A DNA stretch of 64,000 nt from Niastella populi (GCF_002078015.1 NZ_LWBP01000188.1:124001-188000); one strand, 5' to 3'; shown: positions 42,135 through 52,653, numbered from the stretch's first letter. Notes: generated by a model not told the origin, from the sequence alone. Numbers and translations are program-made.

Positions 42135-43046
42135 ATGGCAAATACCTGGAAAATCCTTAAACAGACGGTAACTGAGTTTCTTAATGATAATTGCATTAAG
42201 CTCAGTGCTTCCCTGTCGTATTATACCATTTTTGCGCTGGGGCCAACACTGATCATTATAATTTCTTTTGCTGGCATTTTCCTCGGGCGCGAAGCTGTTG
42301 AAGGGAAACTCTATGATCAGATAAAAATGCTCATAGGCGACGCTGCCGCTATGCAGGTTCAAAGTATCATCGCCAACCTGGAGCAAAGCAATCAAACGGT
42401 TGTAGCGGCCATAATCGGCTTTGTGTTATTGATTCTCGGCGCTACGGGCGTGTTCACTGAGATACAGGGTTCTATCAACTACATCTGGTCAATTCGCGCG
42501 AAGCCGAAAAAAGGCTGGTTGAAATTCATTACCAACCGCCTCATCTCTTTTTCGCTGGTAATCAGTTGCGGGTTTATCCTGCTGGTTTCGCTTGTTATCA
42601 ACGCGGTTATGGAGTTGTTGAATGAGAAGCTGCAGTACTATTTCGAAAGTGTAACAATAGTTTTATTCTATATACTCAACTGGGCCCTGATCTTTGCAGT
42701 GATAACCGCCCTGTTCGCTATCATTTTTAAAGTATTGCCCGATGCTACCATTCGCTGGAGAGATGCCACCATTGGCGCCGCCTTTACCGCCCTGTTGTTC
42801 ATGCTGGGCAAATTCCTGATCAGCTTATATATTGGGAAATCAAATGTAGGGCTCACTTACGGTGCCGCAGGTTCCATTATAGTGATACTGGTGTGGGTTT
42901 ATTATTCTTCCCTGATCCTGTATTTCGGGGCCGAATTCACGAAGATCTATTCTATACGCCACGGAGCCGGCATAAAGCCGGTTGAAACCGCCGTATTCAT
43001 TATTAAACAGGAAGCGAAAGAAATAGGAGAATCGAAACTGGGATAG
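42135..43046 (+). CDS. YihY/virulence factor BrkB family membrane protein
   Basis: 303 residues from the ATG at 42135; the longer frame from 41994 covers non-protein-like sequence. About six membrane helices: FNDNCIKLSASLSYYTIFALGPTLIIIISFAGIFLG is the family's characteristic start (A/SLSYYTxFAL), followed by VVAAIIGFVLLILGATGVFTEIQ, SFSLVISCGFILLVSLVINAVM, ILNWALIFAVITALFAIIFKVLPD and YGAAGSIIVILVWVYYSSLILYFGAEFTKIY. The last segment is diagnostic. Function is unsettled; it was once wrongly named RNase BN. Confidence 0.93.
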   Translation: MANTWKILKQTVTEFLNDNCIKLSASLSYYTIFALGPTLIIIISFAGIFLGREAVEGKLYDQIKMLIGDAAAMQVQSIIANLEQSNQTVVAAIIGFVLLILGATGVFTEIQGSINYIWSIRAKPKKGWLKFITNRLISFSLVISCGFILLVSLVINAVMELLNEKLQYYFESVTIVLFYILNWALIFAVITALFAIIFKVLPDATIRWRDATIGAAFTALLFMLGKFLISLYIGKSNVGLTYGAAGSIIVILVWVYYSSLILYFGAEFTKIYSIRHGAGIKPVETAVFIIKQEAKEIGESKLG

Positions 43047-43072
43047 GTGAGATAGTGAATTCCCCGCCCAAC

Positions 43073-43090
43073 GTAGATATTTTTCTACAC
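43073..43090. promoter_or_regulatory. GTAGA-N6-TCTAC dyad, copy 2
   Basis: GTAGA (43073-43077), spacer TATTTT, TCTAC (43084-43088) then AC. It matches copy 1 over 15 of 16 core positions and lies about 128 nt before tamB. Confidence 0.5.
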
Positions 43091-43216
43091 CACCCGATCC
43101 CCGTATATTCACCATCAACTCTTATCAAAGCATTTTGAATGGCATAGGTATTTTAATTATTTCATAACGCAAAGGCTCCTGATGAATTAAGAATACAGTA
43201 CTCTAAAGCTACATAT

Positions 43217-46200
43217 GTGATTAAAGCGGTAAAAATAACCTTCAAAGTACTCCTGTGGATTGTGGCAGTACTGCTATTGATAGTAGTGCTGGTACAAACG
43301 CCACCGGTGCAAAATTTTGCCCGCAAGAAAGTACAGGCCTGGCTTGCCAAAAAACTGGATACCCGCTTCGAGATAGGCAAAATTCGTATTGGTTTCCCCT
43401 CCTCTGTTGTTCTGGAAAATATATATGTTGAAGATAAATCAAAAGACACCCTTTTATACGGCGGCCGAATAAAGGCCAGCCTTCATATTTTCAAATTATT
43501 AAAGAACGAGGTACAGATCGGCGACCTGCGTGTACAGGACGTTACGGCTAAAATCAAACGGCAACTGCCCGATACGGTCTTCAATTTCCAGTTCATTATT
43601 GATTCGTTTATGACCGCGCAAAAAAAGCCGGCCAACCCGGCAGATACCACTGCCGCCATGAAAATGGATCTCGACCATATTGTTCTCGATAATATCCGGT
43701 TTTTATACCAGGATACTATTTCGGGAAACGACTGGACCATACAATTACGCCATTTCAACAGCAATATAAAAAAGTTCGATCCGCAAAAACTGGAATTCGA
43801 TGTACCTGTTATTGTGCTCGATGGCTTAACTGCCCGCATGTACCAGTACAAACCGCTGATAACCCCCGAAGATGTTGCCGACGATGATTCTTCCGTGGCG
43901 CTTATGCCGGTGTTGAACCTGCGGCATGTGCAGATAAAGAACATCGACGTGGATTACCGGAACAATGTTTCGGCAATGTTCGCCCGGACCAAACTGCAGG
44001 ACCTCACCACAAGGGTCAACACCGCCGATCTCAATGGCCGCAGGATCATACTCGACCACCTGCGTTTACTGGGCGCTGACGCAAAGATCACTATGGGAAA
44101 AACGGAATCGGCCAAACTGGTAGTTGAAAAAGCAAAAAAAGAAGCGGAGGATGTTGCAGCCCAAAGCTGGATGTTGAATCTGCGGGATATAAATATCAGG
44201 AATACCTCATTTCAGTTCGATGACGAGTCGCAACCACGCAAAAAACAGGAACTCGATTACGCCCATCTGAAAGCCAGTGACGTAACATTACAGGCGCGGA
44301 GTTTTTTGTTTGATAAAGATTCGCTGGCCGCCTCTATACAACAGGCGGCATTTAAGGAGCAAAGCGGGCTTGCGCTGCAGCGGTTGAAGGGTGATATCTT
44401 ATACACCGGTCAAAAAATGTATGCCGATGACCTGTTGGTGCAAACACCCGGTACGCGCATTCAACATACTATTCATCTCGACTATCCTTCACTGGAAAGT
44501 TTACAAAAAGATATAGGCGGTTTACAGGTGCGGGCCGTACTGCCCAATTGTTATGTTTCAAATAAAGATATCCTGCTCTTTGTTCCGGCGCTCAAAAGCC
44601 AGCCGGCGTTCAGCGATCCCGCCACCGTTTTCCGCATCAATGCCAATGTATCGGGCCGCTTAAATAACCTTACCGCAAATGTGCTCCAGATAAAGGGTTG
44701 GAGCAATACCAGTGTAGATGTGGCAGGCACCGTGGTTGGATTGCCATCGATAGAAAAACTACATGGCGATATCCGCATCAAAGAGATCCGCACTACCCGG
44801 CAGGATGCAGCGCGCTTTTTGCCCGATTCTATCCGCGATCAATTTCAAATTCCGGCCACCCTGCAGCTATCGGGAACGGTTAAAGGAGATGGAAAACAGT
44901 TACGTACCGATCTGCAGTTGAAAAGCTCATCGGGCAACATTGCGCTCAACGGTTCGATGGCCAATTACCAGGATGTAAAATCCGCCATCTACGATATGCA
45001 GGTAAAGGTACAGCAGTTACAGGCCGGCGCTATAATGAAGGATACCAGTTTGCAAAGCCTGACGGCCAATATGAAAGTGAAGGGTAAAGGATTAACCCCC
45101 CAAACCGCCGATGCTACGTTGAAGGGCACCATTGAATCGGTAGGTTTCCAGCGCTACAATTACCGTAATATCGATCTCGATGGATCTATTAAAGACCAGC
45201 AGGCGAAAGGCAATGTGAGCATAGCAGATGCCAACATCAGGATGGCCGGCAGTATAGCGCTGAACCTGGCATTGTCAGACCCCGCTCTCATCGCCGATGT
45301 AGTGGTTGACAGCATCAAAACAAAACCGCTGAACCTCACCAGAGACGAACTTGTATACCGCGGAAAAATAAAAGCCGATCTCGCCAATATAAATCCCGAT
45401 AGCCTGGAGGGCAAGGTGGAAGTCATTCATTCTTTACTGGTAACGGGTAACCAACGTTTGCAGCTTGACACGTTACGGATAGTGGCCAGCACCACCCCCG
45501 ATAGCAACCGCATTACCATTGAAAGCGATATAGCCAACGCGCGGCTGGCGGGAAAATACAAATTAACCGAATTGGGCGCCCTGTTCATGCAGGGCCTGCA
45601 GCCATATTTTACCATAACACCTGCACCAAAAAAGCCGGCTCAACCCATTGCCCCGTACAATTTCAGAATGTGGTTGTATGTAACCGATAACCCTGCATTA
45701 AAAGTGGCCATGCCTACAGTGCAGCGGTTCCAGAACCTGTTTGTAAGGGGGCATTTCTCAAGCGATAGCGGCTGGCAGGCAACAGCCAGGATGCCGGTGC
45801 TTGCCATGAGTGGAATGACCATCGATAATATGCAACTTGAAATTGTAACCCGCGACAGCATACTGAATGCAACCACTACGGTAGGTACCTTTCAGTTCGG
45901 TGGTAATACGTTATACAAAGCATTTGTTGAAGCCCGCGCTGCCAATAATAAAATTGATTTCCTTGCCCGTGTTCATGACCGTGCGGGCCGGATACAATAT
46001 GCGATCCCCGGTATGCTGCACCAGCCCAGGTATGGCGTGTACGATATCAGCCTGAAGTCTGACAGCCTGTTGCTGAACTATGATCTGTGGACGGTGGCGC
46101 CCGATAATGTAATACACATCACCAGCAACGATCTCAGGGCAACCAATTTTATGCTGAACCATAATTTTCAGCAGTTCAGCCTGAAGAGTAAAGGCAATAT

Positions 46201-48334
46201 GCTCAATGCACCGGCAGAAGCCAGCTTTACCAGTTTCCAGATCTCAACCCTGGCTGCATTTGTTACTTCCGATTCACTGGCGGTTGACGGCACACTCGAT
46301 GGCGAGATCCTGATACACAATCTTACAACTCAACCTTTATTCTCGGGCGATGTAACCGTAAGCAATCTCAATTTCAAAGGCGACACCGTTGGGAATGTGA
46401 TCGTAAAAGCAAAGAATACCACCGCAGATATCATAAATGCGAATATCGAATTGACAGGCCGGGGCAACCATGCTACAGTAAATGGAGATTTCTATTTGAA
46501 ACCGGTAAATGGTAATGATTTCAATTTCAAAGTGGCGCTCGATACGCTGAATATGGCCACTATTGAAGGAGCAAGCATGGGCGCTATCAAAGACGCAAAG
46601 GGAAGCATAACCGGGAAGTTCGATGTGTCGGGGTCGTTTGCCAATCCCAATATCGATGGCGGGCTCAACTTTAAACAAACGAACTTCACTTTGAGCATGC
46701 TCAACAGCTTCTTCCATATTGAAGATGAAAGAGTATCGATAGACGATGAGGGTATTCGCTTCGATAGCTTTGTTATTGAAGACTCTGCAAAGAACAAGGC
46801 AACCGTGAACGGGATGGTATATACCACCAATTTCACAGAGTACCGGTTCGATCTTTCTGTTCGCGCAAATAACTTCCAGGCGATGAACAGCACCAAAGCG
46901 CAGAACAGGTTGTATTACGGCCAGCTCATTTTCAGCAGCAACATGCACCTGAAAGGAACCAGCGCCAAACCGGTAGTAGATGGAAATATTACCATAGCCG
47001 ATAAGACCAATGTAACCGTGGTGCTGCCACAGCAGGACCCCGCGGTTGTAAAACGCGAAGGCATTGTACAGTTTGTAGATATGGATGCACCGGAAAATGA
47101 TACGCTGTTCATGAATGCAAAAGCGGGTTTCGATTCGCTGAACAGATCGGGTATTACGGGGCTCGATATTTCTGCCAACGTGGAAATAAAGAGGGAAGCC
47201 ATCTTTACGATGGTAATAGATGAAGGCAACGGCGACTTTGTTCGTATGCAGGGTGAAGGCTTACTTACCGGCGGTATAGATCCCAGCGGTAAAACCACCT
47301 TGTCGGGCTCCTATGAGATCACCAGCGGGGCCTACGAACTTAATTATAATTTGTTGCGCAGGCGATTCGAAATGCAGCCGGGAAGTAAGATCGTGTGGAA
47401 CGGGGAACCCACAAAGGCCGATCTTGACGTAACCGCTATTTATAAAACAAAAGCGGCGCCTATGGACCTCGTAAAGAACCAGGTGGGTAACGAAGCCGCG
47501 GTAAACAGGAATATGTTCCTGCAGCGACTGCCATTTGAAGTATTGCTGAAATTACAGGGAGAGCTTTTGCAGCCAAAGGTAAGCTTCGATATTCAGTTGC
47601 CCGAAGAAAGCAATGAAGTATCAAAAGGAGCGGCCACTACCATCAACTACCGCCTTGCCCAATTGCGGCAGGAGCCTTCCGAAATGAATAAGCAGGTATT
47701 CTCCCTGTTGTTACTGAACCGTTTCGTAGGTGAAAATCCGTTTGAAAGCAGCGCCGGCGGGTTAACCGCTGAATCTTTTGCCCGCCAGAGCGCCAGCAAA
47801 CTGTTGACCGAACAACTGAACCGGCTGGCCGGTGAGCTTATACAGGGTGTTGACCTGAACTTTGATGTAACCTCATTTGACGATTACTCAACCGGAACCG
47901 CGCAAACCCGTACCGATATGAATGTTGCATTGTCAAAACGCCTGTTGAACGACCGGCTGACGGTAACCGTGGGCAGCAATTTTGAGTTGGAGGGGTCGCG
48001 AAATAACAATCGCGCTGCAAACAATATTGCCGGTAATGTGGCGGTAGATTACAGCCTTAGCAAAGACCGCCGGTATATGCTGCGGGCCTATCGTAAAAAT
48101 GAATATGAAGGCGTAATTGAAGGTTATGTGATCGAAACCGGCGTAGCGTTTGTTATTACCCTCGACTATAATAAGTTCAGAAACCTGTTCCTGAGCCGGA
48201 AAGCGCGTGAAGAAAGAAGACAGCGCATACAAAGGAGGCGCGAAGCCGAACGGCAAAAACAAGAGCCAACACCACCGCAAACCTATATTCTTTCACCCGA
48301 AAACAGGGAAGCCGAAAAGCGTGAAGACAGTTAG
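43217..48334 (+). CDS. tamB: TamB-like translocation and assembly protein
   Basis: 1,705 residues, starting at GTG 43217 (an overlapping ATG at 43215 is out of frame and meets a stop). One N-terminal membrane anchor (VLLWIVAVLLLIVVLVQ) is followed by AsmA-like and long beta-helical repeats with recurrent GDIRIKEI, LDGEILIHNL, VTVSNLNFKGD and DGNITIADKTNV units, and a C-terminal DUF490/TamB domain (KTTLSGSYEITSGAYELNYNLLRRRFEMQPGSKIVWNGEPTKADLDVTA, SVFSLLLLNRF). It spans the periplasm and moves lipids or helps fold outer membrane proteins with its partner. It overlaps the TamA/TamL-type gene by 14 nt. Confidence 0.95.
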   Translation: MIKAVKITFKVLLWIVAVLLLIVVLVQTPPVQNFARKKVQAWLAKKLDTRFEIGKIRIGFPSSVVLENIYVEDKSKDTLLYGGRIKASLHIFKLLKNEVQIGDLRVQDVTAKIKRQLPDTVFNFQFIIDSFMTAQKKPANPADTTAAMKMDLDHIVLDNIRFLYQDTISGNDWTIQLRHFNSNIKKFDPQKLEFDVPVIVLDGLTARMYQYKPLITPEDVADDDSSVALMPVLNLRHVQIKNIDVDYRNNVSAMFARTKLQDLTTRVNTADLNGRRIILDHLRLLGADAKITMGKTESAKLVVEKAKKEAEDVAAQSWMLNLRDINIRNTSFQFDDESQPRKKQELDYAHLKASDVTLQARSFLFDKDSLAASIQQAAFKEQSGLALQRLKGDILYTGQKMYADDLLVQTPGTRIQHTIHLDYPSLESLQKDIGGLQVRAVLPNCYVSNKDILLFVPALKSQPAFSDPATVFRINANVSGRLNNLTANVLQIKGWSNTSVDVAGTVVGLPSIEKLHGDIRIKEIRTTRQDAARFLPDSIRDQFQIPATLQLSGTVKGDGKQLRTDLQLKSSSGNIALNGSMANYQDVKSAIYDMQVKVQQLQAGAIMKDTSLQSLTANMKVKGKGLTPQTADATLKGTIESVGFQRYNYRNIDLDGSIKDQQAKGNVSIADANIRMAGSIALNLALSDPALIADVVVDSIKTKPLNLTRDELVYRGKIKADLANINPDSLEGKVEVIHSLLVTGNQRLQLDTLRIVASTTPDSNRITIESDIANARLAGKYKLTELGALFMQGLQPYFTITPAPKKPAQPIAPYNFRMWLYVTDNPALKVAMPTVQRFQNLFVRGHFSSDSGWQATARMPVLAMSGMTIDNMQLEIVTRDSILNATTTVGTFQFGGNTLYKAFVEARAANNKIDFLARVHDRAGRIQYAIPGMLHQPRYGVYDISLKSDSLLLNYDLWTVAPDNVIHITSNDLRATNFMLNHNFQQFSLKSKGNMLNAPAEASFTSFQISTLAAFVTSDSLAVDGTLDGEILIHNLTTQPLFSGDVTVSNLNFKGDTVGNVIVKAKNTTADIINANIELTGRGNHATVNGDFYLKPVNGNDFNFKVALDTLNMATIEGASMGAIKDAKGSITGKFDVSGSFANPNIDGGLNFKQTNFTLSMLNSFFHIEDERVSIDDEGIRFDSFVIEDSAKNKATVNGMVYTTNFTEYRFDLSVRANNFQAMNSTKAQNRLYYGQLIFSSNMHLKGTSAKPVVDGNITIADKTNVTVVLPQQDPAVVKREGIVQFVDMDAPENDTLFMNAKAGFDSLNRSGITGLDISANVEIKREAIFTMVIDEGNGDFVRMQGEGLLTGGIDPSGKTTLSGSYEITSGAYELNYNLLRRRFEMQPGSKIVWNGEPTKADLDVTAIYKTKAAPMDLVKNQVGNEAAVNRNMFLQRLPFEVLLKLQGELLQPKVSFDIQLPEESNEVSKGAATTINYRLAQLRQEPSEMNKQVFSLLLLNRFVGENPFESSAGGLTAESFARQSASKLLTEQLNRLAGELIQGVDLNFDVTSFDDYSTGTAQTRTDMNVALSKRLLNDRLTVTVGSNFELEGSRNNNRAANNIAGNVAVDYSLSKDRRYMLRAYRKNEYEGVIEGYVIETGVAFVITLDYNKFRNLFLSRKAREERRQRIQRRREAERQKQEPTPPQTYILSPENREAEKREDS

Positions 48335-50618
48335 TGTTCCATATTACTTAGTGCTGGTTTTAATGGTTACTATTTTATATGCATGCTCCAGCACCAAAAA
48401 CCTGCCGCCCGGTGACGCGTTGTATACCGGCGCAAAGATCACTATTAAGGACGATGATATCTCAAACAAAAAGAAAAAGGCGCTGCGCAAGCAACTGGCA
48501 GGTCTTACCCGCCCGGTGCCCAATCAGAAGGTTTTGGGCATCCCGTTCAAGCTGAACATCTATAATGCATTTGCGAAGGCGAAAAAAGGTCCGGGTAAAT
48601 GGATCAGGGAACGTTTTGGCCAGCCGCCGGTGCTGCTGAGCGACCTTAACCTGAATACCAACGTACAGGTGTTGAATAATTACCTGATCAATAAAGGTTA
48701 TTTCAATGCCCGGGTGTTGGGTGATACTACCGTAAAAGGGAAAAAGGCCAGCGCAGATTATACGGTAAGAGCCGGCGGGCAATACCATATTCAGCAGGTA
48801 CAGTTCAAAGGAGATAGTTCTGTAATGCAGCAAACTGTACGCGAAACGATGCCCCAGTCATTGCTGAAGCCAAATGATCCCTTTGACCTGGCGGTTATTA
48901 CCGCTGAACGACAACGCATCGATAACTATTTAAAGGAGCATGGCTTCTACTTTTTCAATCCCGATTTCATACTGGTGAAAGCCGATACTACAATAGGGCA
49001 GAACAAGGTCGATCTGTTTGTAACTGTAAAACAAACTACACCTGATGAAGCCAAAAAGGTCTTCCGCATAAACGACGTGTTTATATTTACCGGTTTTAAC
49101 CTGGAGCCGGGACAAATGGATACAAGTAAAGCCAATGCTACTTATTACAAAGGTTATTATGTAATAGACCGGCGGAACATCTTTAAGCCAAAGCTTTTCC
49201 AGCAGTCGATGACATTCAACCCCGGCGACGTGTATAACCGTACCGATCATAATGAAAGTATCAGCCGGTTGATAAACCTGAATATTTTCAAGTTTGTGAA
49301 GAACCGGTTTGAAGTAGTGCCCGGTGCCGATTCAGCTCAGTTAAACGCATTTTATTATCTTACCCGCCTGCCAAAAAAGTCGTTGCGGATAGAAATAAAC
49401 GCAAATACAAAATCGAACAACCTCACCGGTTCAAACATCACTATTGGATGGCGGAACCGCAATGCATTACGCGCCGGCGAACAGTTTGTGATAAAAGCAT
49501 CGGCCGGTTTTGAGCTACAATATAGCGGTCAGTTCAAAGGGTACAATACATTCCGTTTTGGGTTAGAGCCTTCGCTTTCTTTTCCGCGTTTCCTGATCCC
49601 TTTCTTTAATTTCAATACAAAGGGCGGGTTCCTGCCGCAAACCACCATAACGCTGGGCTATGATATTTTGCAAAGACAGAAGCTTTACTCCATGAATTCT
49701 TTCCGTACCAGTTATGGTTTTATATGGAAGGAATCTATTGAAAAAGAACATCAGCTGAGCCCTGTCAGCATAAATTATATCCAACCTATCAATATTACTT
49801 CTGAATATACTGACAGCGCAAAGCGCAACCCCACGCTGTGGAATGCCATAGATACCCAGTTCATATTGGGGTCTGATTATACCTACACCTATACGAACGT
49901 ATTGAATTATAAACCGGTAAATGGGTTTTACTTCAGTGGTGGTGTCGATCTGTCGGGCAATATAGCCGGTTTGGTAAGCGGCGCCAATATTCGCAAAGGC
50001 GATACCGCCAAGATCTTTGGCGCCCAGTTCTCGCAGTTTACGCGGTTACAGGGTGATTTCCGGTATTACAGAAAGGTAGGGGAGAAATCGGTATGGGCCA
50101 ACCGCATTTTTACGGGCATAGGGATACCGTATGGGAATTCGCATCAGCTTCCTTATATAAAACAATTTTTTTCGGGCGGTAATAACAGTTTAAGGGCCTT
50201 TAGAAGCCGTTCTGTTGGCCCGGGCCGGTACAATCCTCCACAGAATGGCGGGTTGCTGGCCGAACAACCCGGCGATCTCAAATTTGAGATGAATACGGAA
50301 TATCGTTTCCCGATAGTGGGCGTTGTACATGGCGCTGTATTTGTCGATGCAGGTAATGTATGGCTGTTCAATGAAGATTCCATTAAAGTAGGCGCTAAGT
50401 TTTCAAATAAATGGCTGAGTGAACTGGCTGCCGGCGCCGGGGTGGGCCTCCGCTTCGACCTTACCTTCCTGGTGCTGCGCTTCGATGTGGCGTTTCCTAT
50501 TCGTAAGCCCTGGCTGCTTCCCAAAGAACGTTGGGTGATCAATCAGATTGACCTGGCCAACAGCCAGTGGCGGCGGGAGAATGTGATCTTTAACCTGGCG
50601 ATTGGATATCCGTTCTAG
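48321..50618 (+). CDS. BamA/TamA family outer membrane lipoprotein (TamL-type)
   Basis: 765 residues from GTG 48321. This start gives a clean lipoprotein signal (MKTVSVPYYLVLVLMVTILYAC) and a 14-nt overlap with tamB; the longer frame from 48207 would bury the signal behind 38 polar residues. POTRA domains span about 25-390 (LLSDLNLNTNVQVLNNYLINKGYFNARVLGDT, YHIQQVQFKGD, GDVYNRTDHNESISRLINLNIFKFVKNRF). The C-terminal half is an Omp85 barrel with the L6-type motif FRSRSVGPG near residue 630 and a last strand ending LAIGYPF. Lipidation is the Bacteroidota TamL trait. It works with the TamB encoded upstream. Confidence 0.93.
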   Translation: MKTVSVPYYLVLVLMVTILYACSSTKNLPPGDALYTGAKITIKDDDISNKKKKALRKQLAGLTRPVPNQKVLGIPFKLNIYNAFAKAKKGPGKWIRERFGQPPVLLSDLNLNTNVQVLNNYLINKGYFNARVLGDTTVKGKKASADYTVRAGGQYHIQQVQFKGDSSVMQQTVRETMPQSLLKPNDPFDLAVITAERQRIDNYLKEHGFYFFNPDFILVKADTTIGQNKVDLFVTVKQTTPDEAKKVFRINDVFIFTGFNLEPGQMDTSKANATYYKGYYVIDRRNIFKPKLFQQSMTFNPGDVYNRTDHNESISRLINLNIFKFVKNRFEVVPGADSAQLNAFYYLTRLPKKSLRIEINANTKSNNLTGSNITIGWRNRNALRAGEQFVIKASAGFELQYSGQFKGYNTFRFGLEPSLSFPRFLIPFFNFNTKGGFLPQTTITLGYDILQRQKLYSMNSFRTSYGFIWKESIEKEHQLSPVSINYIQPINITSEYTDSAKRNPTLWNAIDTQFILGSDYTYTYTNVLNYKPVNGFYFSGGVDLSGNIAGLVSGANIRKGDTAKIFGAQFSQFTRLQGDFRYYRKVGEKSVWANRIFTGIGIPYGNSHQLPYIKQFFSGGNNSLRAFRSRSVGPGRYNPPQNGGLLAEQPGDLKFEMNTEYRFPIVGVVHGAVFVDAGNVWLFNEDSIKVGAKFSNKWLSELAAGAGVGLRFDLTFLVLRFDVAFPIRKPWLLPKERWVINQIDLANSQWRRENVIFNLAIGYPF

Positions 50619-50629
50619 AACATCGAATA

Positions 50630-50905
50630 TCGAATGTTGAATGTTGAATGTTGAAGGGAAAGGCAGGGGAATGAGAAATGAAATACAGAATGCAGAATAC
50701 AGAGGGTGGAATGTAGGGGAGGGGTGACAGGAGTTAGAAAGGAGGCATGGTTAATAGATGTCCGATGAAACCTGGTTAACGGATTAAGGGCATCCATGCG
50801 TTCAACCATCAGCCATTGCTACTTACCATTCTCGATTTCGCCATTGACTATTGACCATTGACGATTCACCATTCACCATTCACCATTGACCATTCACCAT
50901 TGCCC
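50630..50905. repeat. Intergenic micro-repeats between convergent genes
   Basis: ATCGAATGTTGAATGTTGAA iterations at about 50630-50655 and 10-mer ATTCACCATTGACC iterations at about 50840-50903, with GA-rich sequence between. Non-coding. Confidence 0.7.
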
Positions 50906-52564
50906 TCATTTCTTCGACTTCAGCTTCCCGTCTATCCCCACTGTTTTCTGCGCGCCTTCGAAGATTGCCTTCCAGATAAGATTGAACATGGAACGGTAGA
51001 TGTCACGCTGATGGTTCACCGTAACGATACGCACCGGGTTGTCTTTTTGGGGATTGCCATCGACAATGGTCATGTTGGCCAGCAGGGAGATCACTTTTTT
51101 GGGCTTGTAGTTTTGCACACTACCCGTTTCCTCCTGCTTTAATATTTTTATTTTAAGATCGTTGTACAGCAGCCTTATAATGCCCTTAGCCTTATAATCG
51201 TCGCATATAAGATTGAAGTCGAGGCTATTGATCATACCGGAGTTGATCTCTACCAACGCCATTGGTTTACTCAATGTATTGAACACGGTGGCGTTGGTAG
51301 TTTTCATAGAGCCATTTGCGGTGAATTTGCCGTTTTTATTATTCATATAGAACTGCAGCGTTGCCGTTAATGGCGCTTTGCCTAGGAAGCGGCAGTTGAA
51401 GTTAACCGTCATGATGCCTTTATTATTCCGGTTGCTGACGTTCAGTAAACTGGCGCTCATGTTATCAAATAACACTACGCCGCTGCTGCCGGTTTGGGGA
51501 TTCTTTTCCTTGTATTCGATGTAGCCGCTTTGAACAATTATTTTCTTTATTGCTACATCGGTCGGTACTTTCAGCAGCTTCTGGTGCGGGTAGTGCCCGA
51601 CTTTCTTCTCTTTTTTCTCAGGATACGATTTGTCCCTGAAGATGTTAAAGGTGGCTTTTTTGATAACCAGTTGGTTTGCGATCAGGTTGCCGTTCAGGAT
51701 CTCCTGTACATTTACCTGTTTGAACAGCAGATTGTACAGGTCGAAATTAAGCCGGTCGGTTTGCCATTTAAAAGCGCGCATGAATGCTGCTTCACTCAAT
51801 AAAGGAACAATATGTAGTTTCTCAACGGCAAAAGATCTTTCGGCGGAGATCAGTTTGATCTCGTTGAACACATAATTGTATAATCCGTTTTTATCGTGAA
51901 GCACCAGTTTTTTTACATCGAGCGAGGCGTTCTCGGCAAACAGTATGCGCGATGTATCGGTGCTGGTGCTATCGCTTATGTTGATGTTATGCAACTTTGC
52001 ATTGATGTGCGAGCCGCTGAAAACCGTATCGCCTTTGGGCCATTTGCAAATATGATAATCGGCATCTGTGATCAAAATGGTATCAACCTTTATCTTTTGC
52101 AGGCCGCGCAATAAGATCTTGTATATTTTATCGGTAGTGGCGGAGGTGTCGTTGCTGTTATTGTCGTTTTTGGCGGCGTAACGGTTTTTGTACATGGTGA
52201 CTACCGGGCTGGTTAGTTTAACTTTGGAAGCTATGACAACTTTATTGAGCACGGCAGCATCTGTTTGAACGCCGGTAATATACAATTCGGGAACAGTAAC
52301 GCGTAACAGGTTGCGGGGCAGGCTGCTGTCGGTAGGTTTTTTATAGGTGGAATCGGGAATGAGCTGCAGGTTCTTAATCATTATTTCCCCGTCTACTTCA
52401 TCAATATCTATCGTATCATAGGTGATGCGGTAAAGACTGTCTGATTCAAGGAACACCAGTTCGGGGACTTTTTTATGCAGAAAGTTTTTACGCCATTTCT
52501 TGTAATAAACCAGGCCGAGGGCAACGAGCAGGACAAGTAGCAATAAGAAAACGAGCTTTTTCAT
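50906..52564 (-). CDS. AsmA-like/DUF748-like membrane-anchored protein, unknown
   Basis: 552 residues from the ATG at 52564; upstream codons to 52588 add little. An N-terminal anchor (LVFLLLLVLLVALGLVYY) precedes a long beta-rich periplasmic part: YRITYDTIDIDEVDGEIMIKNLQLIPD, LLRVTVPELYITGVQTDAAVLNKVVIASKVKLTSPVV, and later GVVLFDNMSASLLNVSNRNNKGIMTVNFNCRFLGKAPLTATLQFYM. This is the Bacteroidota AsmA/DUF748-like pattern of strand-turn repeats, as in lipid-transfer bridges. It is convergent with tamB-tamL, which contain a related fold. No precise function. Confidence 0.7.
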   Translation of the reverse strand: MKKLVFLLLLVLLVALGLVYYKKWRKNFLHKKVPELVFLESDSLYRITYDTIDIDEVDGEIMIKNLQLIPDSTYKKPTDSSLPRNLLRVTVPELYITGVQTDAAVLNKVVIASKVKLTSPVVTMYKNRYAAKNDNNSNDTSATTDKIYKILLRGLQKIKVDTILITDADYHICKWPKGDTVFSGSHINAKLHNINISDSTSTDTSRILFAENASLDVKKLVLHDKNGLYNYVFNEIKLISAERSFAVEKLHIVPLLSEAAFMRAFKWQTDRLNFDLYNLLFKQVNVQEILNGNLIANQLVIKKATFNIFRDKSYPEKKEKKVGHYPHQKLLKVPTDVAIKKIIVQSGYIEYKEKNPQTGSSGVVLFDNMSASLLNVSNRNNKGIMTVNFNCRFLGKAPLTATLQFYMNNKNGKFTANGSMKTTNATVFNTLSKPMALVEINSGMINSLDFNLICDDYKAKGIIRLLYNDLKIKILKQEETGSVQNYKPKKVISLLANMTIVDGNPQKDNPVRIVTVNHQRDIYRSMFNLIWKAIFEGAQKTVGIDGKLKSKK

Positions 52565-52653
52565 GTGTGTAGCATTTAGGGGGTGCAATAAGTTGTTAGT
52601 TCATTACATTACAATTTATCGGTTGTTTAATGACGATATATACGATATACTTA

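Noticed and set aside
48207-48320. Upstream start for the TamL-type gene at 48207
   Set aside because: It would place 38 polar residues before a perfect lipoprotein signal peptide.
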